Below, piece by piece: positions 35,445 to 43,727 of a stretch of 64,000 nucleotides of DNA. The notes beneath the pieces are model-generated. The model saw nothing but the letters and a program-made list of their open reading frames with translations. It made no database searches and was not told the DNA's origin. A program made the position numbers and the translations under genes. Where the stretch lies: positions 496,001-560,000 of the forward strand of contig NZ_JBHSTP010000002.1 in NCBI RefSeq assembly GCF_042660285.1, in the 5' to 3' direction. The DNA is from Luethyella okanaganae (GTDB lineage: Bacteria > Actinomycetota > Actinomycetes > Actinomycetales > Microbacteriaceae). The number at the start of each line of letters is the position of its first letter. Positions within the stretch are counted from its first letter, which is position 1.

Positions 35445-36748
35445 CGGGCCACCATCCCGAGATCCCATGAGACCTGGCGGTTCGTCGAGGTGTTGTCGGA
35501 GGGAAGTCCGATCGATCCCTGGGGGTTATAGCCGCGACCCCAGAACGTGTTGTCGCTCTTCTGCCAGAGGTAGTAGCCCTGACCGGAACCGTATTGCACG
35601 ACGTTCGTATCGATCACGGTCGGAGTCTGCGGGAACTTGCCGTAGTCATCCGAGGCTCCGTAACCCCAGAGTCTGTTCGTGTTGTCGAGCAGTGCCACAC
35701 CTGTGAAGCCGAACTGGAGCGACACGATGTTGGAGAGCGCCGGCACGATGCCGGGTGTGATGGTGTATGGCCACGGGCCGGTTCCGCGCGCACCGATTCT
35801 CGAGCTGTCGACTCCCCAACTCAGGACTTGCCCGTTCGAGAGCAGCGCGCCGCCCATTGCGATGCCACCGTCGACGGCGACGACATAGGGTTCTCCGGCC
35901 GCCACGTTCTTGCGCATCCAAGACGAGAGTGGAGACACGAGGGCGGGATTGGAGTCCACGTTGGGCAGAGCGGAGGGAAGGCTGCTGCTGGTGCCCGCCG
36001 CGCCGCCCCAGTAGTAGACATCGCCGTTCTCGAGGATCACGAAGAAGTTGGTGTAGGCGCCCTTGAGATAGACGGGCCGGTTGCCCGCGACCGCTGGATC
36101 GGGTAGCCCCATCAGCCGGCTCGCGCCCGCGCCGGCGTTTCCGCCGTAGCTGGTCGGGGATCCCCAGTGCCAGACCGTGCCGTCGGCGCGGATGCCTGCA
36201 CCCGCGTATTCGGTCGATGAGATCGCGACGATCTCGTTCAGGATGGCGCCGCCGCCGTTCCACGCGGATCCGATCCGCACGCGCTGTGGGTTGTCGGCCG
36301 GCTTCGCCGCGTCGGTGCCGTCGCGGACGTTGTAGTATCCCCAGCCCCACACCTCGCCCTGGCGGTCCAAGGCGTTGATGTTGTAGATACCGCCGGTCAC
36401 GGCGGTGAGGCCGCCGTCGGGCATGCCGGGAACCTTGGTCGGAGGCTTGTCGGTTCCCGTGCCGGCAGCCCCACCGGCCATGGCCATGTCGGTTCGGCCC
36501 CAGACGTAGACGTTCCCGTCGTTGGAGAGGCCGAGGCCGGTGTCGACCATGCGCACGTTCTTGGAGATTCCGGGGGTGAACGGGGTGGTGACCGCTGCCG
36601 CGATCGCATTGGTCCTGGCGTGCGCCTGGTCTTGGTAGGCGGCCAGAGTTGAGCCCGAGAACACGGCCCCGGCGACGACGGCGACGACACCGAGCACGGT
36701 TGCGCCATAGGCAAGGGTCCTGGCCCTGCGCGCTCGTGTTCTAATCAT
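35441..36748 (-). CDS. RCC1-repeat beta-propeller surface protein
   Basis: 435 residues from the ATG at 36748, seven bases after GAGGAGA. The N-terminus (VVAVVAGAVFSGSTLAAYQD) resembles a SipW-type signal. Seven RCC1-like blades can be counted by their Gly-x-Val-x-x-Trp-Gly cores: GNVYVWGRT, GEVWGWGYY, GTVWHWGSP, GDVYYWGGA, GQVLSWGVD, NRLWGYGAS and NTFWGRGYN, consistent with a complete seven-bladed propeller. Bacterial RCC1 proteins are generally secreted; binding partners are unknown. It overlaps the LAXTG gene by eight bases upstream and the next alternate-signal gene downstream. Confidence 0.88.
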   Translation of the reverse strand: MIRTRARRARTLAYGATVLGVVAVVAGAVFSGSTLAAYQDQAHARTNAIAAAVTTPFTPGISKNVRMVDTGLGLSNDGNVYVWGRTDMAMAGGAAGTGTDKPPTKVPGMPDGGLTAVTGGIYNINALDRQGEVWGWGYYNVRDGTDAAKPADNPQRVRIGSAWNGGGAILNEIVAISSTEYAGAGIRADGTVWHWGSPTSYGGNAGAGASRLMGLPDPAVAGNRPVYLKGAYTNFFVILENGDVYYWGGAAGTSSSLPSALPNVDSNPALVSPLSSWMRKNVAAGEPYVVAVDGGIAMGGALLSNGQVLSWGVDSSRIGARGTGPWPYTITPGIVPALSNIVSLQFGFTGVALLDNTNRLWGYGASDDYGKFPQTPTVIDTNVVQYGSGQGYYLWQKSDNTFWGRGYNPQGSIGLPSDNTSTNRQVSWDLGMVAR

Positions 36749-37337
36749 TGGACGCTCTCCTCTTGTTCCTGCTGACGACGATGAGCGCTCCTCCAAGCGC
36801 GAGAATGCCGACGGCCAGCGCGACGAGCGGAAGAGCCTCCGCGCCCGTGGAGGCGAGCGGAGTACTCGGACCGTTCGCTTCGGTGCTGAACCGCAGGGTG
36901 ATGGTCCCGCCGGCGTTCTGATATTCGTTGCCCGCGGCCAGCGGGAGCGAGACCGTTCCGGTCAGGACATAGCTCTCGCCCATGTTGAGACCATTCAACT
37001 CGGTCGCCGTGCCGAGGAGCTCCCCGACCGGGACGGCGTCGTAGACATGCCTTCCGCCTCCGTCGACGGCGCTGAGCAGAAGTGGGTTGGCGCCGGCGAA
37101 CAGGGCGTTCGACGAGCCGGACACCGCGAGGCGCAGGGGCAAGGCGCGGCCACTCGTGTTGTCGACCGTCATCGACCAGGAGGCCGATTCACCAGGTGCC
37201 GGCACCGCGAGCGTCACCGCGTCCGGAGTGGCGTCGATGAGGTTCGCTGAAGTCGTGGCATCGGCTGGAGCCGTGCCGGTCAAAAAAATCAGGGGGAGCG
37301 CCACGAGTATCGTGAGTCGTGATCGTGCAAGCCTCAT
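36741..37337 (-). CDS. sortase-anchored (LAXTG) surface protein
   Basis: 198 residues. A Sec signal (LVALPLIFLTGTAPADA) is followed by a single beta-rich domain with VPAPGESASWSMTVDN, then a C-terminal sorting signal: LASTG at 161-165, a hydrophobic helix and a basic end RNKRRASND. LAXTG is the motif used by class E sortases of high-GC actinobacteria. Its domain resembles the ectodomain of the sigma fusion at 39642 (MPAPGHSESWEMSVQN). It overlaps the neighbouring genes on both sides, so it belongs to the cluster operon. No sortase gene is in the window. Confidence 0.88.
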   Translation of the reverse strand: MRLARSRLTILVALPLIFLTGTAPADATTSANLIDATPDAVTLAVPAPGESASWSMTVDNTSGRALPLRLAVSGSSNALFAGANPLLLSAVDGGGRHVYDAVPVGELLGTATELNGLNMGESYVLTGTVSLPLAAGNEYQNAGGTITLRFSTEANGPSTPLASTGAEALPLVALAVGILALGGALIVVSRNKRRASND

Positions 37338-37915
37338 GGGGTGCTTTCTCCATCCATCCGGACGCCCAGTTGCGTCGTCTTGCCCGAGTAGGCGAAGCCG
37401 GTGCCGGTCGCGAGAACGACCGAGAGGCGCACCGTGTGCTCCTTTCCCGCCGCGACATCAACGAACGCCGTTCCCAGCGCGTTGAGCTCGTCTGCCGTCG
37501 CGCCTGTCGCGACCGGGCTCGTGGAGCCGTCGAGATACAGAGAGAAGCGCAGCTTCGCGAAGAGATCGTCGGTGACGGGATCCGGGTCGTAGAGGACGGG
37601 CACGATGGAGCCCTTGAGGCTTGTCGTGCGGTTCGTCACCGTGACGTCGAAGATCACCGGGGTGTCAACGGTGAAGGCGGATGACCCGCTCGTGGTGAGT
37701 ACCACCGCCGAGGCCGGGGTTTTCGCGTCCTGCAGTGCATTGCCCTGGTCGTGGACGGCGATGTCGAAGGTGTTCGGGTTTCCGATCCCTGTGCCGCCGA
37801 GGTTCAGGGTCGCCTCGTCGAAGTAGGCTGCGGCCGTGATCCCGGCCGTGAGGAGGAGCACGAGCCCTCCGGCGAGCGCGAGTCTGATGGTTCCGGATGC
37901 GGGCGTGGTCCTCAC
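37334..37915 (-). CDS. alternate-signal-peptide surface protein 2
   Basis: 193 residues from a GTG that overlaps the previous stop (GTGA at 37912-37915). The N-terminus is basic, then LALAGGLVLLLTAGITAAAY followed by FDEATLNLGGTGIGNPNTFD, the alternate-type signal and cleavage region. The mature domain is beta-rich, with no cysteines. Expected to be processed by the cluster's SipW-type peptidase and displayed or assembled outside the cell. No enzymatic motif was seen. Confidence 0.85.
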   Translation of the reverse strand: MRTTPASGTIRLALAGGLVLLLTAGITAAAYFDEATLNLGGTGIGNPNTFDIAVHDQGNALQDAKTPASAVVLTTSGSSAFTVDTPVIFDVTVTNRTTSLKGSIVPVLYDPDPVTDDLFAKLRFSLYLDGSTSPVATGATADELNALGTAFVDVAAGKEHTVRLSVVLATGTGFAYSGKTTQLGVRMDGESTP

Positions 37916-38526
37916 GAGTTCACCGCCTCGAACTGGAACTGCACATCGGTGGATGCGCCCTGCCAGCGATTGTCGACGGAGTCAGGCAGCTCGATCCGCA
38001 CATCCAGCAGACGGTGATCGCCCGCCGCGAGCGGGGCGCTCCAGGCAAAGCTCAGCGGTTGTGTGGCCGGGACGCGATCGAGAAGCACCGTCCCTCCCTC
38101 CGAGACCGTGAACAGCAACTGGTCGAAGAGCTCGAGGTAGTTTCCGGTCGCGGGGTCGGACTGCTGCCCGCGCGGCTGAGGGTCGACGATGTCGAGGTCG
38201 ATCAGTCCGGCGAGCGAAGGACTGTCGTTCTTCACGGCGATCCGCAGGTCGAGGATCCCTCCTGGGGAGAGGACGTGGCTGCTGCCGCTACCGAGTGCGA
38301 TCCGGTACGCTTCGGGATTGCCCTGGACCCAGCTGTTGCTCGTCGGCTCCCACTGGGTTCCCGCAGCCCCTGCGACGACGATGCCGAAGCGATTGTGGCT
38401 GCCGTCGAGTGCAACCGTCACGTCGTCGTAGTCGGTGAATGCGGCAGCGGTCAGTAGTGCACCCGACGCGAGCAGCACGCCGGAGGCGAGAAGCGCCCTG
38501 GCCCTCTCGCTTCGCATTGTCCTCAT
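37912..38526 (-). CDS. alternate-signal-peptide surface protein 3
   Basis: 204 residues from the ATG at 38526, close behind an AGAGGAGA site; upstream in-frame starts lack one. The signal region is LLASGALLTAAAFTDYDDVT. The Asn-Leu-Asn-Leu-Gly motif after cleavage is replaced by VALDGSHNRFGIVVAG, a divergent version. The rest is beta-rich (ILDLRIAVKNDSPSLAGLID). It is the second gene of the cluster, separated from the first by a hairpin-containing spacer. Confidence 0.83.
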   Translation of the reverse strand: MRTMRSERARALLASGVLLASGALLTAAAFTDYDDVTVALDGSHNRFGIVVAGAAGTQWEPTSNSWVQGNPEAYRIALGSGSSHVLSPGGILDLRIAVKNDSPSLAGLIDLDIVDPQPRGQQSDPATGNYLELFDQLLFTVSEGGTVLLDRVPATQPLSFAWSAPLAAGDHRLLDVRIELPDSVDNRWQGASTDVQFQFEAVNS

Positions 38527-38572
38527 GGTTCTCCTCTGCGGTCTCCCGCTGTTGCTCATAGGTCTCTCAGGT

Positions 38573-38614
38573 GTGCGGCGGGGAGGCCTCCCCTGCCCGG
38601 GTTCCCCGCCGCAC
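38573..38614 (-). terminator. 12-bp stem hairpin between the first and second cluster genes
   Basis: gtgcggcgggga at 38573-38584 is repeated inverted at 38603-38614 around an 18-base loop. No T-tract follows, so it may be a processing or partial-termination hairpin. Such an element would raise the first gene (major fibre subunit candidate) over the rest of the operon. Confidence 0.45.
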
Positions 38615-38664
38615 GGGCTCTTCGAGGTGGCTGGTGTCTCAGTCCTCGTCGAGCCGTCAGTGTG

Positions 38665-39297
38665 CTACGGCTGAACCGAGATTGCCGCGAAGTGGGCCTG
38701 CACATAGGAGATCTTGCCCTGCAGAGCGTTGTTCGCGGCCGCGCTTCCCTGGTCGGGCAGCGTCACCGTGACGGTGAGCACGCCCGAGCCGCCGTTCGCG
38801 GCATAGGTGCCGAGATCGAGATTGCTCACGGCATCCTGGGTGACGTTGCTCGCGCCGGTGATAGCCGTGCCGTTGAGCGCGATGGTGTAGCGCAGCGCGG
38901 CGCGGATCGCCGGGTCCGAGGTGAATCCGGCACGCTCCTGGAGCGAGAAGCTTACCTTGGCCAGCAGGGCCGGGCTCTCGTTCTTGAACGGGATGGCGGT
39001 GGTCACGGTGTCACCGGGAGTGATCGTGTTCGCGCCGGGAACCTTGATGTTCACGCCGGCGGCGGTGTTCGCCTCCTGCCAGGTCCCCGGGACGGGGACG
39101 CCGTTCGTATCGGTTCCGACGACCTGGATGTTGAAGCGGTTCTCGCCGCCGATGCCGGAGTCGCTGGTGCCGTTGCCCAGGTTGAGGTTGGCGAAGTCGG
39201 TGAACGCGGCCGCAGTCGTGAGCGCGGCGATACCGAGCAGCGTTCCAACGGCCAAGAAGAGACGTTTGCGCCCGCTCCGCGGTGTGGTCGAAGTCAT
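38665..39297 (-). CDS. alternate-signal-peptide (TasA/camelysin-like) surface protein 4, first in cluster
   Basis: 210 residues from the ATG at 39297 behind a GAAAGGAT site. The N-terminus KRLFLAVGTLLGIAALTTAA then AFTDFANLNLGNGTSDSGIG is the clearest example of the alternate signal in the window. The mature domain continues with ENRFNIQVVG, closely parallel to protein 1 (GIGYPNRFDIGIV), so the two are paralogues. Being first and followed by a hairpin, it is a candidate major subunit. The role is inferred from TasA and camelysin. Confidence 0.87.
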   Translation of the reverse strand: MTSTTPRSGRKRLFLAVGTLLGIAALTTAAAFTDFANLNLGNGTSDSGIGGENRFNIQVVGTDTNGVPVPGTWQEANTAAGVNIKVPGANTITPGDTVTTAIPFKNESPALLAKVSFSLQERAGFTSDPAIRAALRYTIALNGTAITGASNVTQDAVSNLDLGTYAANGGSGVLTVTVTLPDQGSAAANNALQGKISYVQAHFAAISVQP

Positions 39298-39641
39298 GTT
39301 CTGTGATCCTTTCGCTGGTTTCCCCACAACGGGACCGGGGCCGAGGAACCCGAATGACCTCGGCCCCGATCCGTTCGGGGTGGGATGGCTCGACGAAACG
39401 TCTGCCGTAGAGTCTGTGCGGGCACGGTTTGTTTGGTCACAGGTATTTTCAAAGAATTTTCATTTTTTTCGTAATCGCCGTAGTCTCCCTTGAAACCACC
39501 CCGTATCTGGGGTTCAAATGTGGGGCCGGACTTTTCGCACCGGACTCCCGGTTCCATGGTCGAGAGGCGATCGGTGTTTCCTTCCGGACCCGAGCTGCTC
39601 GGTCACCCGGCACCTGAGACAGCGGACGCGAGAGGAATCTG
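39298..39641. promoter_or_regulatory. divergent AT-rich control region of the surface cluster
   Basis: The 344-base interval between the divergent fibre cluster and the sigma fusion holds no gene. A stretch at 39429-39490 is strikingly AT-rich (runs of T and A), unlike its surroundings. An interrupted palindrome spans 39490-39517 (ttgaa and acccc, mirrored by ggggt and ttcaa). Promoters for both directions are expected here, and this is where the encoded sigma factor would probably act. No convincing -35/-10 pair could be fixed by eye. Confidence 0.5.
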
Positions 39642-41105
39642 ATGGGGGACGTTCACGGTTTCGACGAAGTCGGAACTCACGAGGTCTACGTGCGCGTCGC
39701 GCCCGAACTGCGACGTTTTCTGTTCAGGGGCGGAACCAATCCGCAGGACGTCGACGATGTCGTCGCCGAGACGTTCTCGGTCTATCTCGACGCGCTGGGG
39801 CAAGGCAGTCGTCGCATCGAGAATCCCCGTGCCTACCTGTTCGCCGTCGCGCGCAATCTGTCTGCCAGAGGGCGTTTCGAGCAGGGGAGGGTGGTCGTCA
39901 CCGACGACGACTTCATGCTGGACCTGGAGGTGCAGTTTCCCGATGTCGTCTCGGCCGACCTGGAGCGGACGCTCGTGGACAGGGCCTTGGCTGAGCTGAC
40001 GGCGGACCAGCGGCGCGTGCTGCAGCTCACGATGATCGAGGATCGCTCCACCGCCGATGCCGCACGGGAGATGGCCATCACCAGGAGCAGCGTCACGACC
40101 ATCGCGTTCCGTGCCAGGGCAGCGTTCAGGGAGGCTTACATCCGGGCGTTCCTCGAGGAGGGTGTGCTCGACTGCGGGTTCAGCACCAAGGTCATCGCCA
40201 AGGTCGTGCTCGGCACGGCCTCTGCCCGACAAAGGGCGAAGTTCGAGCAGCATCGGATCGCGTGCCCCGACTGCGACCGGATCGCGCAGGAGGCGCTCGC
40301 CGAGGCGAGGAGCCTGTCGTTCCCCGCCACCCTGGCCGCGCTGCTTCTCGGCAGCGTCACGCTGGCGCGCACCGCACTGGATCCCATGACGGAGTCCTCC
40401 GCTCTCATCGAGACTGGGAGCGGAACGGGCAGAGGAAGGAGGGCGCTCGGCTATGCGGTTCTGCTCGTAGCCTTCATCGTCGCCCTGGTCGCCCTCTTCG
40501 GCGGACCGAGCGTACGCGAGGGGGTGGGGAACGGCTTGGGACGCTTCGGAGATTCTGTCGGGTTGTTCTCCGCTCCTACGGCCCCGGACATCTCGGCCAC
40601 GCCCGAGAGGGCGCGCATGCGGATGCCAGCGCCGGGGCACTCGGAGAGCTGGGAGATGAGCGTGCAGAACGTCTCCGAGGTGGACGCGCCCGTCGCGCTC
40701 GATGTCATCGCCGCGATCGAGGCGGGACCGGAGCACGTCGACATCTCGGTCTACGTCGGCCAGACCCTGATCGCCGACGGGCTCCGTCTCGCAGATTTCT
40801 CCGGCCGGTACCTCTACCTCGGCACGCTGGCTCCTGGGCGCTCGATGGTCGTCACCGGGGTGGCGTCGCGCGACGCCCGCGACACCGATCAGGGGCTCTC
40901 GGCCGACGCGGTCTTCCGGTTTCTGACCGGAGCGGAGGCGCCGGACGCCCGACCGGGCGAGTTCGTCGGGGCTGACGGCATGGCGGATGGAGGGCTCCCG
41001 CAGACGGGCTGGGGAGTCTCGTGGCTGATCGCCGCGGGTGCCGTGCTCGCGGCGACGGGCGCGTTGCTCGTGGTCGCCTCGAGACGTCGTCGCGACGCCG
41101 ACTAG
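39642..41105 (+). CDS. ECF sigma factor fused to ZAS anti-sigma, membrane helix, ectodomain and LPQTG signal
   Basis: 487 residues from an ATG after a GAGAGGA site. Domain order: sigma region 2 (about 15-82, DVDDVVAETFSVYLDALGQG and NPRAYLFAVARNLSARGRFE), region 4 (about 112-170, ADQRRVLQLTMIEDRSTADA and ITRSSVTTIAFRARAAFREA), a zinc-binding anti-sigma motif H204-x3-C208-x2-C211, a hydrophobic stretch at 229-246, a clear membrane helix at 268-287, an extracellular beta-rich domain (about 325-430), LPQTG at 452-456, a second hydrophobic helix and a basic tail. Sigma and anti-sigma are normally separate proteins, and a sorting signal on such a fusion is not something I know. If the 229-246 stretch also spans the membrane, the ectodomain would face inward, so topology needs testing. 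Likely controls the divergent surface cluster. Confidence 0.85.
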   Translation: MGDVHGFDEVGTHEVYVRVAPELRRFLFRGGTNPQDVDDVVAETFSVYLDALGQGSRRIENPRAYLFAVARNLSARGRFEQGRVVVTDDDFMLDLEVQFPDVVSADLERTLVDRALAELTADQRRVLQLTMIEDRSTADAAREMAITRSSVTTIAFRARAAFREAYIRAFLEEGVLDCGFSTKVIAKVVLGTASARQRAKFEQHRIACPDCDRIAQEALAEARSLSFPATLAALLLGSVTLARTALDPMTESSALIETGSGTGRGRRALGYAVLLVAFIVALVALFGGPSVREGVGNGLGRFGDSVGLFSAPTAPDISATPERARMRMPAPGHSESWEMSVQNVSEVDAPVALDVIAAIEAGPEHVDISVYVGQTLIADGLRLADFSGRYLYLGTLAPGRSMVVTGVASRDARDTDQGLSADAVFRFLTGAEAPDARPGEFVGADGMADGGLPQTGWGVSWLIAAGAVLAATGALLVVASRRRRDAD

Positions 41106-41424
41106 CTTTCGTGGTGCCGCCATCCGCTTCGCCGCCGCCCGCCGCCGCGCGCGATCGCCTTCAGACACAGAGCGGGGCCGGCGGGCTTGTCGGGCGAGGC
41201 CGGATCGATACTCAAGAAAACTGCTTTGTCTCTGACAAAAACGCACGAAGACTGCGTCGAATACCGGGTATCATCATGATTCTTTGTGTGAGACTGAGAT
41301 CGGCGTCTGAACTGCGACCGACTCGAACGGTCGCGGTCAAGGCTCGTCGGAGTGACTTGGTCCGCCACCACCTATCGGAATCGAGTCGGCCGGATCGGGC
41401 GACTCGCGTGTGAAGGAGACCGTT
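41106..41424. other. 319-bp intergenic region before ddaH
   Basis: No gene seen. Between 41210 and 41300 the sequence is relatively AT-rich (aagaaaactgctttgtctct and nearby tatcatcatgattctttgtg), a likely site for the ddaH promoter. A GAAGGAG ribosome site lies at 41413-41419, seven bases before the ddaH start. Confidence 0.45.
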
Positions 41425-42285
41425 ATGGCTGTAACCGTTGACCCAATCACCGCAGCTCGGACCGCTCCCGGGCGGGTGCCGATCGCACGCTCGGTGCTCA
41501 TGTGCCGCCCCGAGCACTTCACGGTCGTGTACCGCATCAACCCGTGGATGGATCCTGCCCTGCCCACCGACACCGACCTCGCCGTCCGCCAGTGGGAGAT
41601 GCTCTACGACACCTATGTCGGACTCGGGTTCGATGTGCAGCTCATCGACCCGGTCGATGGCCTTCCCGACATGGTCTACGCCGCCAACGGCGGCATGGTC
41701 GTGGATGGAATCGCCTATGGCGCAAGTTTCACGCATCCGGAGCGCCAGCCGGAGGGGTCCGCCTACATGGAGTGGTTCGCCCAGAACGGATTCGACGTGG
41801 CCGAGCCCGAGAATGTCAACGAGGGCGAAGGCGACTTTCTGCTCGTCGGCGACACGATCCTCGCCGGCACCGGGTTTCGCAGCGACTCGAAGAGCCACGA
41901 GGAGATCGCGCGTATCTACGGCCGCGAGGTCGTGACGCTCACCCTCGTGAACCCGAGCTTCTACCACCTCGACACCGCTGTCGCCGTGCTCGACAGTGCC
42001 ACAGGGCAGGAGCACATAGCCTACCTGCCGAGCGCCTTCGACGAGCCGAGCCTCGAGATCCTGCGGGCGCGGCACCCCGACGCCATCATCGTGAACGAAG
42101 AGGACGCCGCCGTTCTCGGCCTCAATTCCTTCTCGGATGGCTACAACGTCGTGATCGCGGCGCGTGCCAAGGACTTCGAGCGCCAGCTACGCGAGCGCGG
42201 CTACAATCCCATCGGCGTTGACCTCTCAGAGCTGCTGCGTGGCGGCGGAGGAGTCAAGTGCTGCACCCTAGAACTGCGGCGGTAG
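41425..42285 (+). CDS. ddaH: dimethylarginine dimethylaminohydrolase (DDAH)
   Basis: 286 residues, guanidino-modifying superfamily. The enzyme hydrolyses methylated arginines to citrulline and methylamines. The start ATG at 41425 follows GAAGGAG; a GTG five codons upstream overlaps that site. Family segments are VYAANGGMVVDG (substrate-binding Asn), NEGEGDFLLVGD, the catalytic His in FYHLDTAVAVLD, and the C-terminal Gly-rich loop ending in the nucleophile Cys279 or Cys280 (GGGGVKCCTLELRR). It precedes ornithine aminotransferase by 158 bases, a common pairing for arginine/ornithine breakdown. Confidence 0.9.
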   Translation: MAVTVDPITAARTAPGRVPIARSVLMCRPEHFTVVYRINPWMDPALPTDTDLAVRQWEMLYDTYVGLGFDVQLIDPVDGLPDMVYAANGGMVVDGIAYGASFTHPERQPEGSAYMEWFAQNGFDVAEPENVNEGEGDFLLVGDTILAGTGFRSDSKSHEEIARIYGREVVTLTLVNPSFYHLDTAVAVLDSATGQEHIAYLPSAFDEPSLEILRARHPDAIIVNEEDAAVLGLNSFSDGYNVVIAARAKDFERQLRERGYNPIGVDLSELLRGGGGVKCCTLELRR

Positions 42286-42443
42286 GTTCTTGGAGGAGGC
42301 CCTGACCGTCGTCTGTGGGCGTCGTCGCCGTTCTACGGCTCTCCACCGACGCCCACGACACCGGGCCGTCGACGGTGTCGCTGCCTCGCGATGCGGCAGC
42401 CTCCAGGTGTAGAACGGATAGGGATAGGAGAGGGTGGTCGATC

Positions 42444-43727
42444 ATGAGCGCTGGGCACGAGAAGACTGCGGCGACTCCCGCGCAGGCTCGAGCGATCGCC
42501 CTCGAAGAGGAGCATGCGGCGCATAACTACCACCCGTTGCCGGTCGTCGTGGCATCCGGTGACGGCGCATGGGTCACCGACATCGACGGACGCCGCTACC
42601 TCGACTGTCTTGCCGCCTACTCTGCGGTGAACTTCGGGCACTCCAACCCCGTTCTCCTCGACGCCGCGCGCGCCCAGCTCGACCGCATCACACTCACGAG
42701 CCGGGCCTTCCACAACGACCGGCTCGGCCCTTTCGTGACCGAGCTCGCCGCCCTTGCGGGCAAAGACATGGTGCTGCCCATGAACACGGGTGCCGAGGCG
42801 GTCGAATCGGGCATCAAGGTCGCGCGCGCGTGGGGCTACCGGGTCAAGGGCGTCGCCGCCGAACGGGCCAACATCATCGTCATGGCCGGAAACTTCCACG
42901 GCCGCACCACGACGATCATCAGCTTCAGCGACGATCAGGATGCCCGTGCCGACTTCGGCCCGTATACACCTGGCTTTCGCATGGTCCCTTACGGCGACGC
43001 CGCGGCACTCGAGGCGGCGATCGATGGCGACACCGTGGCCGTGCTCGTCGAGCCGATCCAGGGCGAAGCGGGTATCCTCGTGCCGCCTCCCGGTTACCTT
43101 CCCGCCGTACGCGAGATCACCGCGCGACATGACGTGCTCCTCATCGCCGACGAGATCCAGTCGGGACTCGGACGCACCGGCACCACCTTCGCGTGCGACC
43201 TCGTCGGCGTGGTTCCCGACTTGTACCTGCTCGGCAAGGCGCTCGGCGGCGGAATCGTCCCGGTCTCGGCGGTCGTCGGCGACCGCGACGTGCTCGGTGT
43301 CATCCAGCCGGGCCAGCACGGCAGCACCTTCGGCGGCAACCCGCTGGCCGCGGCCGTCGGCCTCGCCGTCGTTCGGATGCTCGCCACCGGCGAATACCAG
43401 GGGCGTGCGCGAAGGCTCGGCGAAGCCATGCACGCCGGCCTCGGGCAACTCGTCGGGCATGGCGTCGTGGGGGTGCGCGGAGCGGGGCTCTGGGCCGGGA
43501 TCGACATCGACCCGTCGCTCGCGACCGGCCGTGAGGTGTGCGAACTGCTCGTGCGGCGCGGGCTGCTCGCGAAGGACACGCACGGCTCCACCATCCGCCT
43601 CGCACCGCCGCTCGTCGTCTCAGAGCGCGACCTCGACTGGGCCGTCGAGCAGGTGCGGGACGTGCTCGGAGAACTCGGAGAACTCGGCGGGCGGGCGCGG
43701 CATCGCGGCCCGTCGCTCCGCACGTAG
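42444..43727 (+). CDS. rocD: ornithine--oxo-acid aminotransferase
   Basis: 427 residues, class III PLP-dependent aminotransferase. It converts ornithine and 2-oxoglutarate to glutamate semialdehyde and glutamate. Features: an N-terminal HNYHPLPVVVASGDGAWVTD, the cofactor region LPMNTGAEAVESGIKVAR, GNFHGRTTTIISFSDD, the Asp of LLIADEIQSGLGRTG and the PLP-binding Lys265 in LLGKALGGGIVPVSAV. The ATG at 42444 follows AGGAGAGGG. It is coexpressed with ddaH by position, feeding glutamate semialdehyde to the same route as PutA. The final 15 residues are Arg-rich and non-conserved. Confidence 0.93.
   Translation: MSAGHEKTAATPAQARAIALEEEHAAHNYHPLPVVVASGDGAWVTDIDGRRYLDCLAAYSAVNFGHSNPVLLDAARAQLDRITLTSRAFHNDRLGPFVTELAALAGKDMVLPMNTGAEAVESGIKVARAWGYRVKGVAAERANIIVMAGNFHGRTTTIISFSDDQDARADFGPYTPGFRMVPYGDAAALEAAIDGDTVAVLVEPIQGEAGILVPPPGYLPAVREITARHDVLLIADEIQSGLGRTGTTFACDLVGVVPDLYLLGKALGGGIVPVSAVVGDRDVLGVIQPGQHGSTFGGNPLAAAVGLAVVRMLATGEYQGRARRLGEAMHAGLGQLVGHGVVGVRGAGLWAGIDIDPSLATGREVCELLVRRGLLAKDTHGSTIRLAPPLVVSERDLDWAVEQVRDVLGELGELGGRARHRGPSLRT

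Noticed and set aside
39642..41105. Sigma fusion as two genes joined by an assembly error
   Set aside because: The frame, codon bias and linker are continuous, and the ectodomain resembles a protein of the adjacent cluster, which fits a genuine fusion; a sequencing check is still listed as the refuting test.
39603..41246. 547-codon open frame on the minus strand
   Set aside because: Antisense of the sigma fusion, whose domains are clear; the opposite frame has none.
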